Source: JAVBRU01 sp031547595 (lineage in GTDB: Bacteria > Bacillota > Clostridia > Christensenellales > Aristaeellaceae). From it: a stretch of 64,000 nt of DNA. The notes beneath the pieces were generated by a model, which saw nothing but the letters and a program-made list of their open reading frames with translations, was not told the DNA's origin and searched no databases. The stretch is from NCBI GenBank assembly GCA_031547595.1, contig JAVBRU010000075.1, positions 11,561 to 75,560 of the forward strand, in the 5' to 3' direction. Position numbers and translations under genes: made by a program. Shown here piece after piece: positions 32,724 through 41,897 of this stretch. The first letter of the stretch is position 1; every line of letters begins with the position of its first letter.

Positions 32724-32752
32724 ATTGTACCCGGCAGGAAAGAAAATGTAAA
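32724..32752 (-). promoter_or_regulatory. Promoter of uxuA
   Basis: On the minus strand TTTACA, 17 bases, TACAAT, each five of six. It lies in the 71-bp gap after the AraC-type gene, so uxuA can be expressed separately from the regulator. Confidence 0.75.
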
Positions 32753-32761
32753 TAGAAGAAA

Positions 32762-33571
32762 TTACTCTGCTTTTGTGTAAGCGCGGATATACTGCGTGGG
32801 CGTCATGGCGTACGCTGCGTGAAACGCGCGGTAAAATGTGCGAAGGCAGGAGAAGCCGACGCCCAGCGCGATATCCAGCATGGTCTGGTCGCTCTCCAGC
32901 AGCAGCCGCGCGGCGTGCCTACACCGCAGTGCCGCCAGATATTCGTTCATGGCGCAGCCGAGGTGATCATGAAACAGCCTCGCAAACCGGCTTTTGCTGT
33001 ATCCAAACTGCCGGGCCAGCGCCTCCAGGGTGAGCGGCTGCTGATAATGCTCCATCAGATAGGCCAGCACCTGCTGCATCAGGCTGCCCTGCAGCCCCAC
33101 GACCGCATCGCTCAGCCCCACTTTTGCAATCAGCAGCCCCAGCACCGCATAGGAAAACCCCTTGCGCGTGTGCACGGAATATTCATCCCAGCCCTCGGCC
33201 ATCATGGCAAGCAGCTTTGGCAGCTCGTCCCCTTCGCCGCAGGTGTACAGCGGGGAGGCAAACACCTTTTTATTCAGTGTTTTTTGCAGGGACGGCACGC
33301 TGCTGTAGGGAATGATGACCAGGATCACATCATTGTAGCTCTCGGTGTGGTAGGTGTGCACGGTATAGCTGGAGCAAAGTACCACCTGGCCTTTGCGCGC
33401 TGTATATTGATGCCCGTCAAGGAGCGCGCTGATCTCGCCCTGCTCCACATACAACAGCTCTATACTGGCATGGAAATGAGGCATGCACTGGTTGTCATGC
33501 GCGCGCCAACAGGACGTTTCCTGCATATCATCCCGCACCAGCTCATACGCCTCGTGAAAAGGTTGCCGCAT
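32762..33571 (-). CDS. AraC-family transcriptional regulator
   Basis: 269 residues from ATG 33571 (GAGGTG six bases upstream; the GTG three codons earlier overlaps it). Residues 20-110 form a cupin sensor domain (MPHFHASIELLYVEQGEISALLDG). The C-terminal 100 residues hold the two AraC helix-turn-helix motifs, PLTLEALARQFGYSKSRFARLF and then MLDIALGVGFSCLRTFYRAF. The cupin would bind a sugar or uronate. It probably activates uxuA, the next gene downstream, although the target is inferred from position only. Confidence 0.92.
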   Translation of the reverse strand: MRQPFHEAYELVRDDMQETSCWRAHDNQCMPHFHASIELLYVEQGEISALLDGHQYTARKGQVVLCSSYTVHTYHTESYNDVILVIIPYSSVPSLQKTLNKKVFASPLYTCGEGDELPKLLAMMAEGWDEYSVHTRKGFSYAVLGLLIAKVGLSDAVVGLQGSLMQQVLAYLMEHYQQPLTLEALARQFGYSKSRFARLFHDHLGCAMNEYLAALRCRHAARLLLESDQTMLDIALGVGFSCLRTFYRAFHAAYAMTPTQYIRAYTKAE

Positions 33572-33759
33572 ACCGTTCACCTCGCTTCAATCATGGTACC
33601 AAAGCGCAAACACCTTGTCAAGCCCGCTGAAAAGCCGTATAATAAAAAAAGAAGTATTCATTTTCTAATGATTTTCTAATGCCAAATCACTTCGTGTTTT
33701 CATGTTGGGGCGCTACAATAAGCACGTACTTCAGGAAAACATCAAGGAGGAAACAAACA

Positions 33760-34269
33760 ATGGAACACATCGAAATGGTAGAAAAACTGCGCCAGAAGGC
33801 GAATGTGACCTATGAGGAAGCCAAGAACGCCCTGGAAGCCAGCGATTGGGATATTCTGGACGCCCTGGTGCTGCTGGAGAGCGAGGGCAAAGTGCGTCAG
33901 AGCAGCAACGCCTCCTACTCCACCGAGGAGAAGGCCGCGCCCAAGGCCGAGTATCAGCGCAGCCGCAATGCCAGCGAAGGCTTTAAGAAATTCTTTGCGG
34001 TGCTGGGCAAAATCATCGAAAAGGGCAACAAAAACAACTTCGTAATCTCCTACAAAAACGAAGAAAAGATCGCCCTGCCGCTGACCGCGTTTGTGCCGAT
34101 CCTGTGCTTCACCTTCCCCTGGTGGGTGTTCCTGGGCATTGCGGGCCTGTTCATCGGGATCAAGTATTCCTTCCGCGGGCCGGACTTTGGCAGCAGGATC
34201 AACGACGTGATGGACAAAGCATCGGATGCCGCGCAAAGCATCAAGGGCGATGACAGTACGGTAAAGTGA
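33760..34269 (+). CDS. DUF4342-like protein with UBA-type N-terminus and membrane segment
   Basis: 169 residues from ATG 33760, with AAGGAGG nine bases upstream. Residues 1-45 look like a UBA/NAC-type helical bundle (VEKLRQKANVTYEEAKNALEASDWDILDALVLLE). A basic linker follows, then the DUF4342-like stretch NFVISYKNEEKIALPLTAFVPILCF with one or two membrane helices (about 105-140), and a helical tail. Proteins like this occur in Clostridia, often next to two-component systems. The gene lies 12 bp before a response-regulator gene in the same direction, so it may report membrane stress to that pair; this is inference. Confidence 0.75.
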   Translation: MEHIEMVEKLRQKANVTYEEAKNALEASDWDILDALVLLESEGKVRQSSNASYSTEEKAAPKAEYQRSRNASEGFKKFFAVLGKIIEKGNKNNFVISYKNEEKIALPLTAFVPILCFTFPWWVFLGIAGLFIGIKYSFRGPDFGSRINDVMDKASDAAQSIKGDDSTVK

Positions 34270-34281
34270 GGACGTGACCCA

Positions 34282-34965
34282 ATGCCCCGCATTTTGCTGG
34301 TGGAAGACGAAGAAAAATTAGCGCGCTTTGTGGAGCTGGAGCTGCTGCACGAAGGGTACCAGGTAGACAAGGCGGCGGATGGCCGATCCGGGCTGGACGC
34401 CGCCGAGCAGGGGGGCTATGATCTGGTACTGCTGGATATCATGCTGCCGCAGCTCAACGGGCTGGAGGTTCTGCGCAGATTGCGCAGAACCTCCGCTTTG
34501 CCTGTGATCATGCTGACGGCGCGGGATGCCGTGATGGACAAGGTGACCGGGCTGGACATGGGCGCGGACGATTATATCACCAAGCCCTTCTCCATCGAAG
34601 AACTGCTGGCGCGCATCCGGGTGGTGCTGAGGAAGCAGGCCGCGCAGCAGCCGGCCAGCACGGTGCTCTCCTGCGCGGATTTGACCATGGATGTATCGCG
34701 CCACCGGGTGACGCGCGGTGGGCAGGAGATCGAGCTGACCAACCGTGAATTTTCTTTGCTGCAATACTTGATCGAAAACAAGACCATCGTGCTTACGCGG
34801 GAGCAGCTGTTGGAGCGCGTGTGGGGCTATGAGTACGCGGGTGAAACCAACGTGGTGGATGTGTACATCCGCTATTTGCGCAGCAAAACGGACGATCCGT
34901 TCAACCAGAAACTGCTGTACACCATCCGTGGGGTGGGGTATGTGCTGCGGGATGATGTGCCATGA
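34282..34965 (+). CDS. OmpR-family response regulator
   Basis: 227 residues. Receiver domain at 1-120 with acidic pocket LLVEDEEKLAR, phospho-acceptor Asp52 in LVLLDIMLP and switch residues in IMLTARDAV and ITKPFSIEELLARI. The C-terminal winged helix binds DNA (LTNREFSLLQYLIENKTIVLTREQLLERVWG, then VDVYIRYLRSKTDD and RGVGYVLRDD). It overlaps the kinase gene by 4 bp, so the pair is cognate. The signal and targets cannot be read; ARLS- or CssR-like roles are possible. Confidence 0.96.
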   Translation: MPRILLVEDEEKLARFVELELLHEGYQVDKAADGRSGLDAAEQGGYDLVLLDIMLPQLNGLEVLRRLRRTSALPVIMLTARDAVMDKVTGLDMGADDYITKPFSIEELLARIRVVLRKQAAQQPASTVLSCADLTMDVSRHRVTRGGQEIELTNREFSLLQYLIENKTIVLTREQLLERVWGYEYAGETNVVDVYIRYLRSKTDDPFNQKLLYTIRGVGYVLRDDVP

Positions 34966-36248
34966 ACGAAAACAAGCGCATGACCTCCATTGCCAAGCGC
35001 ATCAGCCGAAGCTGGCTGCGGCGCACTTTGGTGACGCTGCTTTGGGTGAATATCACTGTGGCGACGCTGGCAGTGGGCGGCTGGTGCTTTGCTGCCGAAA
35101 GTACGGGCGGCGGGCTGCAAAAGGAAGCGTACCGCGCCATCAAATGGAATGACACGCTGCCGCTGTTTGAGCGCCCGCGCACCATCGTGTATGAGTTTGA
35201 AAACGCCGCAGGTGAGGTGGTGGCGGTGTCCGGCGCGGAGTATTTTGCGCTGGTGCAGCCGGTGTTTGGCATCCTGCTGGCGGCGGAATGCTTGACGGTG
35301 CTGTCCCAAAACCGCACCGCCAAAAAGCGCGCACAGCGGCTGCTGGAGCCGCTCTACCGCATGACGGCCACCGCGCAGGAGCTGAGCCAGATGCGCTTTG
35401 ACCCGGAAAAGCTGCACCACCTGGAAGATGCCATTGCCAGCGTCAGCCCGCTTGCGCCCGATGTGCGCCTCACCACAGGCGACCGTGATTTGCATGGCCT
35501 GGAGGAGGCCATCAATGCATTGCTCACCCGCATGCACGAGAGCTACCGCGAGCAGAGCCGCTTTGTATCCGACGCCTCGCACGAGCTTCGCACGCCCATC
35601 GCCGTCATTCAGGGCTATGCCGACATGCTGGACCGCTGGGGCAAGGATGACCCCAAGGTGCTGGGCGAGGGCATCACGGCCATCAAGGGCGAATCTGCCC
35701 ATATGAAAACCCTGGTGGAGCAGCTGTTGTTCCTGGCCAGGGGCGACAGCGGCAAGACGCAGCTGGTGCTGGAGGATATTGATCTGGCGGACATGATGCG
35801 CGAGGTGCACGAGGAATCGCAAATGATTCACGAGGATTATGCCTGGCGCTTGCAGGCGCAAAACGGCGTGCTGGTGCGCGGGGATATTGCACTGCTGAAG
35901 CAGGCCGCACGCATTCTGGTGGATAATGCCGTCAAGTATACGGCGCCCGGCAACCTGATCACGCTGCGTGCGAACAGGATGCAGGGCGTGCCCTGCTTTG
36001 AAGTGCAGGACAGCGGCATCGGCATAGCGGCAGAGGATTTGCCGCATATCTTTGATCGCTTCTTCCGCTCCGATCCTGCGCGCACCCGCCAGACGGGCGG
36101 CACGGGGCTGGGGCTGAGCATCGCCAAATGGATTGTGGAGCGGCACGGCGGACACTTTGATGTGCTGTCCCGCGATGGAATCGGCACGCGCATTTCGGTG
36201 CTGCTGCCCCTCAGCGAACGGGCGGCGGAGCAGCCTGTAAAAAAATGA
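34962..36248 (+). CDS. Sensor histidine kinase
   Basis: 428 residues, partner of the preceding regulator. Membrane helices are at about 22-45 and 93-115, enclosing a short outside loop of about 50 residues. A linker of about 75 residues, possibly HAMP-like, leads to the dimerisation helix with phospho-acceptor His207 in SDASHELRTPIAVIQGYAD. The ATP-binding domain shows the N box (LVDNAVKYT), the DSGIGIAAEDLPHIFDRF G1/F box and GGTGLGLSIAKWIV. The small outside loop suggests that it senses the membrane or an interacting protein, possibly the DUF4342-like protein. A terminator follows. Confidence 0.95.
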   Translation: MNENKRMTSIAKRISRSWLRRTLVTLLWVNITVATLAVGGWCFAAESTGGGLQKEAYRAIKWNDTLPLFERPRTIVYEFENAAGEVVAVSGAEYFALVQPVFGILLAAECLTVLSQNRTAKKRAQRLLEPLYRMTATAQELSQMRFDPEKLHHLEDAIASVSPLAPDVRLTTGDRDLHGLEEAINALLTRMHESYREQSRFVSDASHELRTPIAVIQGYADMLDRWGKDDPKVLGEGITAIKGESAHMKTLVEQLLFLARGDSGKTQLVLEDIDLADMMREVHEESQMIHEDYAWRLQAQNGVLVRGDIALLKQAARILVDNAVKYTAPGNLITLRANRMQGVPCFEVQDSGIGIAAEDLPHIFDRFFRSDPARTRQTGGTGLGLSIAKWIVERHGGHFDVLSRDGIGTRISVLLPLSERAAEQPVKK

Positions 36249-36254
36249 ACCAGC

Positions 36255-36277
36255 AAGCACCCCCGGGTGCTTTTTTT
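36255..36277 (+). terminator. Terminator of the two-component operon
   Basis: GCACCC pairs with GGGTGC around CC, with AA/TT below, and is followed by seven T. Confidence 0.9.
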
Positions 36278-36457
36278 GCAGCACAAAGAATATTTGCGAT
36301 CCGAAAAAAGCACAAATTTGCCATGGCTTTGTTTATTCCCTTTGCCCGCCTATTGCCGTATAATAAAAACATACATACGCGTATATTTTGATGACCAGGG
36401 AGGCGCTGAATAGCAGCTGCCGCTTTCCAATAACTGATAACCAAGGAGTTTAGTGCA

Positions 36458-37273
36458 ATGACAGAGCAAACATTGCCCGGCGTATACCATCTGGCTGCCG
36501 ATATGGGCGTGCGCGTCACGCTGCTGGTGGGCGCACAAAGGGCGCTGCTGGTGGATACCGGCTATGGGCTGGGGGGACTCCCGGACACTATACGCGGCAT
36601 CACGGATTTGCCGCTCGTTGTGATCAACACCCACGGCCATCACGACCATGCGCTGGGCAACTGGCAGTTTGACGCCGTGCGCATGCACCCGGCGGACAAG
36701 CAGCGTTGGCAGGAGACGATTTCGCAGCCTTGCCGTCAAAGGGTGTTAAACGGGGCGCTTTCGCAAAACGCGCTGCCGCAGGGCTTTGATGAGGAAGCTT
36801 ACCTCACCCGCGTGTATCCCGAGCCGCTGCCGCTGGAAGATTGCGAAATTGAACTTGGCGGCCTGACCGCGCATGTTCTGCACACGCCGGGGCATACCGA
36901 AGGCTCGGTGGTGGTGCACGTGCCGCAGGCGGGGCTGATGATTATGGGCGATAACTGGAACCCCGTCACGTGGATGTTCCTGCCCGGCTGCACAGGGCTG
37001 AAGGCGTATAAAGAACAGCTGCAAAAACTGCTTTTGTTGCCCTTTGAGCATGTGCTGGTATCGCACTGCGGCAGGCTGTGTGCCCGCGCGCAGCTGGAGG
37101 CCTATGTGGATTCGCTGACGCCGGAGGTTTTGCAGGCCGCCGTGCCCGTCACCATCCGCCCTTACGAGCGGTTTGACACGCGGCAATGCAGCCTGCCCTG
37201 CGGCACGGTGCTGGTGTTTGACCATCTGAAGAATGATCTTGATAATACTAAATCGCATTTAAAATCGATATAG
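36458..37273 (+). CDS. Metallo-beta-lactamase-fold hydrolase
   Basis: 271-residue cytoplasmic protein with the metal motif NTHGHHDHALGN (HxHxDH) near residue 55, a later LHTPGHTEGSVVVH histidine and an aspartate in IMGDNWNP, so a two-metal site is likely. Members include glyoxalase II, thioesterases and many hydrolases of unknown substrate; beta-lactam resistance should not be inferred. CAAGGAG precedes the ATG. It stands 14 bp before the xylanase gene in the same direction. TATAAT at 36358-36363 may be its -10, with no good -35. Confidence 0.88.
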   Translation: MTEQTLPGVYHLAADMGVRVTLLVGAQRALLVDTGYGLGGLPDTIRGITDLPLVVINTHGHHDHALGNWQFDAVRMHPADKQRWQETISQPCRQRVLNGALSQNALPQGFDEEAYLTRVYPEPLPLEDCEIELGGLTAHVLHTPGHTEGSVVVHVPQAGLMIMGDNWNPVTWMFLPGCTGLKAYKEQLQKLLLLPFEHVLVSHCGRLCARAQLEAYVDSLTPEVLQAAVPVTIRPYERFDTRQCSLPCGTVLVFDHLKNDLDNTKSHLKSI

Positions 37274-37286
37274 GGGGACAACGGTA

Positions 37287-39260
37287 ATGAAAAAAACACT
37301 CGCATGGCTGCTGATATGTGCCTTGCTGCTGGGCGGCAGCGCCCTGGCGGCAGACAGAACAGAGGGTGCCGAAACCGATTTTGAATCGGGCATCGATGGC
37401 TGGTATGCCCGCAGCAGCGATCCCGCCACCGTGACAGTGACAGACGCGCAGGCGCACGAGGGCACCTACAGCCTGTATGTGGAAGGCCGCACCGCACCGT
37501 GGAACGGCCCCGGCCGCGTGGTGCCGCTGGCAGCTGGCCGCTCCTACACCGTGCGCGTATGGGTGTACCACGAAGACCCGTCCACAGTGGAGTTCATTCT
37601 CTCCGCCGAGACCATCAACAACGGCATTTCCAGCTATGCCAACATCACCCGCAAGAGCGTGCCCAGCGGCGTGTGGACGCAGATTGAAGGCAAATACACC
37701 GCCACGGCTTCCGCAAAGACCGTGCTGTATATCGAAACCTCCGGCGCGGCGAAGGTGAGCTTTTATATCGATGATTTTTCTGCCGATAACAGCCAGCCCG
37801 GCACCGCCTACCGCTTTGATATTCCTTCGCTGAAAGAAGTTTATGCCGATTCCTTCGTGATGGGCATGGCCGTCACCGCCAGCGAAATGTACAATGCGCC
37901 GCGCCTTAAGTTCCTCACCAGCCAGTTTGCCTCCCTCACCCCCGGCAACGAGCTGAAGCCCGATAGCGTGTTTGATTTTGCGCAAAGCCGCAAACGCGCC
38001 GCCGCGGGCGATCAGACCCATCCCGCCGTGCACCTGGACGCCGTGCGCCCCATCCTCAATTATGCCCGCGACAACGGCCTGCTGGTGCACGGCCACGTGT
38101 TGGTGTGGCACCAGCAAACGCCGCGCGCATTGTTTGCGGTGGATTATAACCCAAACGGCAAATTGGTGGACCGCGATACCATGCTGGCGCGCTTGGAAAA
38201 CTACATCGCCGCCGTGTTTGAGGCGGTGGAGGCCGAGTATCCAGGACTGATCCGCTCCTGGGACGTGGTGAACGAAGCAGCGCTGGATTCCGACCGCGGC
38301 GCGCTTCGCCCCGCGAAGACGCTGGACAATGCTAACGGCTCCTATTGGGTGGATACCATCGGCAACGACTATATCCTGCAGGCGTTCCGCTTTGCGCGCA
38401 AGTACGCGCCCGAGGGCACGGAGCTTGTGTATAACGATTATAACATTCCCTTCAGCTTCAAGCTGCCGGGCATCATCACCATCGTGTCCCAGCTCCAAAA
38501 GGAAGGCCTGATCGACACCGTGGGCTTCCAAGGGCACTACAGCATCTCCTCGCCTACCGCCAAGGAGATTGACGAAGCCATTGCTACCTTTGTCAGCATG
38601 GGGCTCAAAATCCGGGTGAGCGAGCTGGATATTACCTGCGCCTCCGACAAGCCTGCCGATCAGATGATCCAGGCCAAGCGATACCTGGAGCTGATGGAGA
38701 TTTTCCTCAAATACAGCGATTCCATTGACGCGGTCACAATGTGGGGCACCACGGACGACCTCAGCTGGCGCTCCACCCAGTATCCCCTTGTATTTGATGG
38801 CGATGGCCAGCCCAAGTACGCGTTCTGGATCCTTACCGATCCCAGCCAGCTCCCAAGCAACACCAAGGAAGCCGCAGGCCTGATCGTGGATGCCTACGAC
38901 GAAGCGCTGTTCGCGCTTTGCCCTGTCAACACCTTCGGGGATAATTCCTTTCGCGCGATGTACGCAGATGGCAAGCTGTATGTGCTGGTGGATGTGGCGG
39001 ATGCTACATTTGACAAAACCGACACCGCCCTGCTGTTCTATAACGGAAAATCCGTGTTTGTGAACCGCGATAAGGCCACAGAAATCGAAGGCGGCTACCG
39101 CGCGCTGCTCTCCGTTGCCGCCACCCTTGGCGAGGGCGGCCAGGTGGCGATTGACGTGATGTCCCGCTATATCGGCGGCCGCTGCGCCTGGAACGATCAG
39201 GACAGTGCCATTCCGGACAGGCAGTATGGATTGCTGACGCTCAAACGAAGCGAAGAGTAA
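37287..39260 (+). CDS. Secreted GH10 endo-1,4-beta-xylanase with binding modules
   Basis: 657 residues. The signal peptide is 1-21 (MKKTLAWLLICALLLGGSALA). Residues 28-167 form a CBM4/9 or CBM22-type module (TDFESGIDGWYARSSD...YIDDFSADN) that should bind xylan. The GH10 barrel covers about 180-520, with VHGHVLVWHQQTP, acid/base Glu330 in SWDVVNEA and nucleophile Glu447 in RVSELDIT. The last 130 residues resemble a CBM9/DOMON-type beta module (FRAMYADGKLYVLVDVADATFD). No anchor is present. It should cut the xylan backbone outside the cell, supplying the ABC importer and arabinofuranosidases at the start of the window. Confidence 0.95.
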   Translation: MKKTLAWLLICALLLGGSALAADRTEGAETDFESGIDGWYARSSDPATVTVTDAQAHEGTYSLYVEGRTAPWNGPGRVVPLAAGRSYTVRVWVYHEDPSTVEFILSAETINNGISSYANITRKSVPSGVWTQIEGKYTATASAKTVLYIETSGAAKVSFYIDDFSADNSQPGTAYRFDIPSLKEVYADSFVMGMAVTASEMYNAPRLKFLTSQFASLTPGNELKPDSVFDFAQSRKRAAAGDQTHPAVHLDAVRPILNYARDNGLLVHGHVLVWHQQTPRALFAVDYNPNGKLVDRDTMLARLENYIAAVFEAVEAEYPGLIRSWDVVNEAALDSDRGALRPAKTLDNANGSYWVDTIGNDYILQAFRFARKYAPEGTELVYNDYNIPFSFKLPGIITIVSQLQKEGLIDTVGFQGHYSISSPTAKEIDEAIATFVSMGLKIRVSELDITCASDKPADQMIQAKRYLELMEIFLKYSDSIDAVTMWGTTDDLSWRSTQYPLVFDGDGQPKYAFWILTDPSQLPSNTKEAAGLIVDAYDEALFALCPVNTFGDNSFRAMYADGKLYVLVDVADATFDKTDTALLFYNGKSVFVNRDKATEIEGGYRALLSVAATLGEGGQVAIDVMSRYIGGRCAWNDQDSAIPDRQYGLLTLKRSEE

Positions 39261-39274
39261 TAGCACAAAATGAC

Positions 39275-39307
39275 GGCGGGGTTGAGCAGCCCTCGCCTTC
39301 TTTTTTG
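39275..39307 (+). terminator. Terminator of the xylanase gene
   Basis: GGCGGGG and CCCTCGCC pair imperfectly around TTGAGCAG and are followed by TTCTTTTTT. The loop and flanks match the stop-proximal palindrome family seen at 31318, 55711 and 57980. Confidence 0.75.
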
Positions 39308-39354
39308 CCGCAAATAAAGTCATTACAAATTAATTACCTGTTGGAAGGTATATT

Positions 39355-39383
39355 TTGCTTTTTTATTGGAAATATGTTATCAT
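39355..39383 (+). promoter_or_regulatory. Possible promoter of the tautomerase gene
   Basis: TTGCTT, 17 bases, TATCAT in an A/T-rich gap after the xylanase terminator. The -35 match is weak. Confidence 0.4.
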
Positions 39384-39417
39384 AGTATTCCAATCTTGAA
39401 AAAGGAGCTGGAAATGC

Positions 39418-39762
39418 ATGCCTTTTATCCACACACGGGTCAACCAGCCACTCGATAGCGATACGGAAAAGCGCCTATCCGTCGGCATAGGCCGGGCGAT
39501 TACGCTGCTTCCCGGCAAAACAGAGGACTGGCTGATGCTGCAATTTGAGGACAATTGCCATCTTTATTTCAAGGGCGACAGCCGCAAAGCGTTGGCGATT
39601 ATTCAGGTGGGGGTGCTGGGGCACTGCGGCGATGCGGCATATGGGCAATTGACGGCGGCATTGACGCAGCTGTTGAAGGACGAAATGAACGTGCAGCCGG
39701 ACGGCGTGTATGTGCAGTACCTGGAAACAGAGCACTGGGGCTGGAACGGCAGCAATTTTTAA
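39418..39762 (+). CDS. MIF-like tautomerase
   Basis: 114 residues, the size of macrophage-migration-inhibitory-factor-type tautomerases. Pro2 directly follows the initiator Met (MPFIHTRV), so after Met removal it becomes the catalytic N-terminal proline, which also fixes the start. Lys34 is near the family's conserved lysine, and the end GWNGSNF matches the C-terminal motif of MIF proteins. It may tautomerise phenylpyruvate-like compounds; the bacterial role is unknown. It is followed after 15 bp by an SDR oxidoreductase gene, probably in one transcript. Confidence 0.85.
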   Translation: MPFIHTRVNQPLDSDTEKRLSVGIGRAITLLPGKTEDWLMLQFEDNCHLYFKGDSRKALAIIQVGVLGHCGDAAYGQLTAALTQLLKDEMNVQPDGVYVQYLETEHWGWNGSNF

Positions 39763-39777
39763 GCGGAGGACATTACT

Positions 39778-40500
39778 TTGCAAGTGACGCTGATCACCGG
39801 CGGCTCCCGCGGGATAGGCGAGGCGCTGGTGCGTGCGCATACCGCGCGGGGGGATCAGGTGGTTTTCACGTATTTAAGCAGTGAAGACCGCGCCAAAGCG
39901 CTGGCCGTCCAAACGGGCGCAATGGCGTTTCGCTGCGATACGCGGCAGGAGGCGGAGGCGCTTTTGCTGGCGGCGCAGGTGCAAAGGCTGTATCGCCGGG
40001 TGGATACCTTGATCTGCAATGCGGGCACGGCGCACACCGGGCTTTTGCAGGACATGGCGCTGACAGAATGGGAAGACCTTTTTGCGGTGCATGTGCGCGG
40101 CGCGTTCCTGATGGCGCGGGCGTTTTTGCCGGGGATGATTGCGCGCGGCAGCGGCAACATCCTGCTGATGTCCTCCATGTGGGGGCAGGTGGGCGCATCG
40201 TGCGAGGTGGCATACAGCGCGTGCAAGGCGGCGCTGATCGGGATGGGCAAGGCGCTGGCCAAGGAGGTTGCCCCAAGCGGCATCCGCGTCAACTGTCTGG
40301 CGCCCGGTGCCATTGATACCGATATGTTGAGCGCGTATTCGCAGGAGGCCAAGCAGGCTCTGGCCGACCAAACGCCGCTGCAGCGCCTGGGCACGGCGGA
40401 GGATGTAGCGCAGGCCGCGTTGTTTTTATCCTCGCCCGCGGCATCGTTCATCACCGGCCAGGTGCTGGGCGTGAACGGCGGCATGGTGATGGGCAACTAA
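39778..40500 (+). CDS. SDR-family oxidoreductase (FabG-like)
   Basis: 240-residue short-chain dehydrogenase/reductase, probably NADP(H)-dependent. TTG 39778 is taken as the start because GCGGAGGA precedes it; GTG 39784 is the alternative. The cofactor loop is TLITGGSRGIGEAL. Further motifs are CNAGTAH, the serine of LLMSSMWG, the YxxxK catalytic pair in VAYSACKAAL, and the family ending VLGVNGGMVMGN. It resembles FabG-type reductases, but it is separate from fatty-acid genes, so the substrate is uncertain. A role in peptidoglycan or other sugar/keto metabolism is possible. Confidence 0.88.
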   Translation: MQVTLITGGSRGIGEALVRAHTARGDQVVFTYLSSEDRAKALAVQTGAMAFRCDTRQEAEALLLAAQVQRLYRRVDTLICNAGTAHTGLLQDMALTEWEDLFAVHVRGAFLMARAFLPGMIARGSGNILLMSSMWGQVGASCEVAYSACKAALIGMGKALAKEVAPSGIRVNCLAPGAIDTDMLSAYSQEAKQALADQTPLQRLGTAEDVAQAALFLSSPAASFITGQVLGVNGGMVMGN

Positions 40501-40682
40501 CTTATTTCTGGGAAAAGCGAGGCATTCTTAGTCCATTTGTTCGGTTTTTTGCTTTCTTTTGTGTAGTTCTTAACAAAATGTTCGAATTTTCTGCTTTATA
40601 CCTTCTCTTTTATTGGTGAATGGTGTATAATAAAGTCGAAGTTTGCTTTTTTGTTCAGACGATGCAGAGAGGTGTGTAGGCG

Positions 40683-41894
40683 ATGAACAGTTTTCTGGCC
40701 GAGTGGAGCAAGGATTTCAGCAGTATTCCGGTGGGCCCCCTCGGCGTAATTGCGATGCCCGGGTGCGAAGAAATTGGCAAAAAGATTAACAGCTGGCTGC
40801 AAAAGTGGAACACCCTGAAGGATACGCAGGACGAAGAATTTTATACCGTTGCAGGCGCAGGCCGCGACTCTTTCCTCGTGAAAGTGCATTGCCCCCGTTT
40901 TGGCACGGGTGAAGGCAAGGGCACCATCAAGGAGAGTGTGCGCGGCTATGATATTTATATCGTGGTGGATGTCACTGCATACAACAAAAAGTACACCATG
41001 TACGGGCAGGAAGTGCCCATGTCGCCGGACGATCATTTTCAGGATTTGAAGCGCGTGATCGCAGCCATTGGCGGCAAGGCCAAGCGCGTGAGCGTGATCA
41101 TGACCATGCTGTACGAAAGCCGTCAGCACCGCCGTACCTCCAGAGAGAGCTTGGACTGCGCCCTGGCGCTGCAGGAACTCGAAAACATGGGTGTGGACAA
41201 CATCATCACCTTTGACGCACACGACCCGCGCGTGCAAAACGCCGTGCCGCTCATCGGCTTTGAAAACGTGATGCCCACCTACCAGATGCTCAAGGCCATG
41301 TGCCGCAAGGTGGATGATCTGCACATTGATAAGGATCACCTGATGGTGGTCAGCCCGGACGAGGGCGCGATGAACCGCAACATCTTCTATTCCAGTGCAC
41401 TGTCGCTGGAGCTTGGCATGTTCTATAAACGGCGCGATTTTACCACCGTTGTCAACGGCCGCAACCCCATCGTTGCCCACGAATACCTCGGCTCCTCTGT
41501 GGAGGGCAAGGATATCATCGTGGTGGACGATATGATTTCCTCCGGCGATTCCGTGATCGACCTTGCTCTGGAACTCAAAAAACGCAAGGCCAACCGGATT
41601 TTTGCGCTGGCTACGTTTGCTTTTTTCACCAACGGGCTGGATACTTTCCAGCGCGCGTACGAGAACGGCATCATCACCAAGGTGATCGCCACCAACCTCG
41701 TGTACCGCACGCCGGAATTGCTGAACGCCCCCTGGTTTATCGAGGCGGATATGAGCAAATATATCGCGTATATCATTGCCACCCTCAACCACGACCGCTC
41801 GCTGCATAACCTCCTCAATCCTTACGACCGTATCCAGAATCTGATCAAAAACTACAAGGCCGATCAGGCGGCGGCAGGAATCCGCCTGGTATAG
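40683..41894 (+). CDS. prs: Ribose-phosphate pyrophosphokinase, long form
   Basis: 403 residues, about 90 longer than the classical enzyme, as in a clostridial subgroup. It makes PRPP from ribose-5-phosphate and ATP for nucleotide, histidine and tryptophan synthesis. The N-terminal domain includes GVIAMPGCEE and an extended insert of RESVRGYDIYIVVDVT type. The ATP-binding flexible-loop region is SRQHRRTSRESLDCAL, and DAHDPRVQNAVP is the metal/phosphate region. The PRPP loop is IVVDDMISSGDS. TATAAT near 40628 may be its -10. It overlaps nothing, and a small coiled-coil gene starts 3 bp after its stop. Confidence 0.88.
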   Translation: MNSFLAEWSKDFSSIPVGPLGVIAMPGCEEIGKKINSWLQKWNTLKDTQDEEFYTVAGAGRDSFLVKVHCPRFGTGEGKGTIKESVRGYDIYIVVDVTAYNKKYTMYGQEVPMSPDDHFQDLKRVIAAIGGKAKRVSVIMTMLYESRQHRRTSRESLDCALALQELENMGVDNIITFDAHDPRVQNAVPLIGFENVMPTYQMLKAMCRKVDDLHIDKDHLMVVSPDEGAMNRNIFYSSALSLELGMFYKRRDFTTVVNGRNPIVAHEYLGSSVEGKDIIVVDDMISSGDSVIDLALELKKRKANRIFALATFAFFTNGLDTFQRAYENGIITKVIATNLVYRTPELLNAPWFIEADMSKYIAYIIATLNHDRSLHNLLNPYDRIQNLIKNYKADQAAAGIRLV

Positions 41895-41897
41895 TGG

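Noticed and set aside
36458..37273. Beta-lactam resistance enzyme
   Set aside because: Only the general metallo-beta-lactamase fold is present, with no secretion signal; most such proteins have other substrates.
37248..39323. 691-codon open frame antisense to the xylanase
   Set aside because: It has no recognisable motif and a composition typical of shadow frames, and it covers the xylanase terminator.
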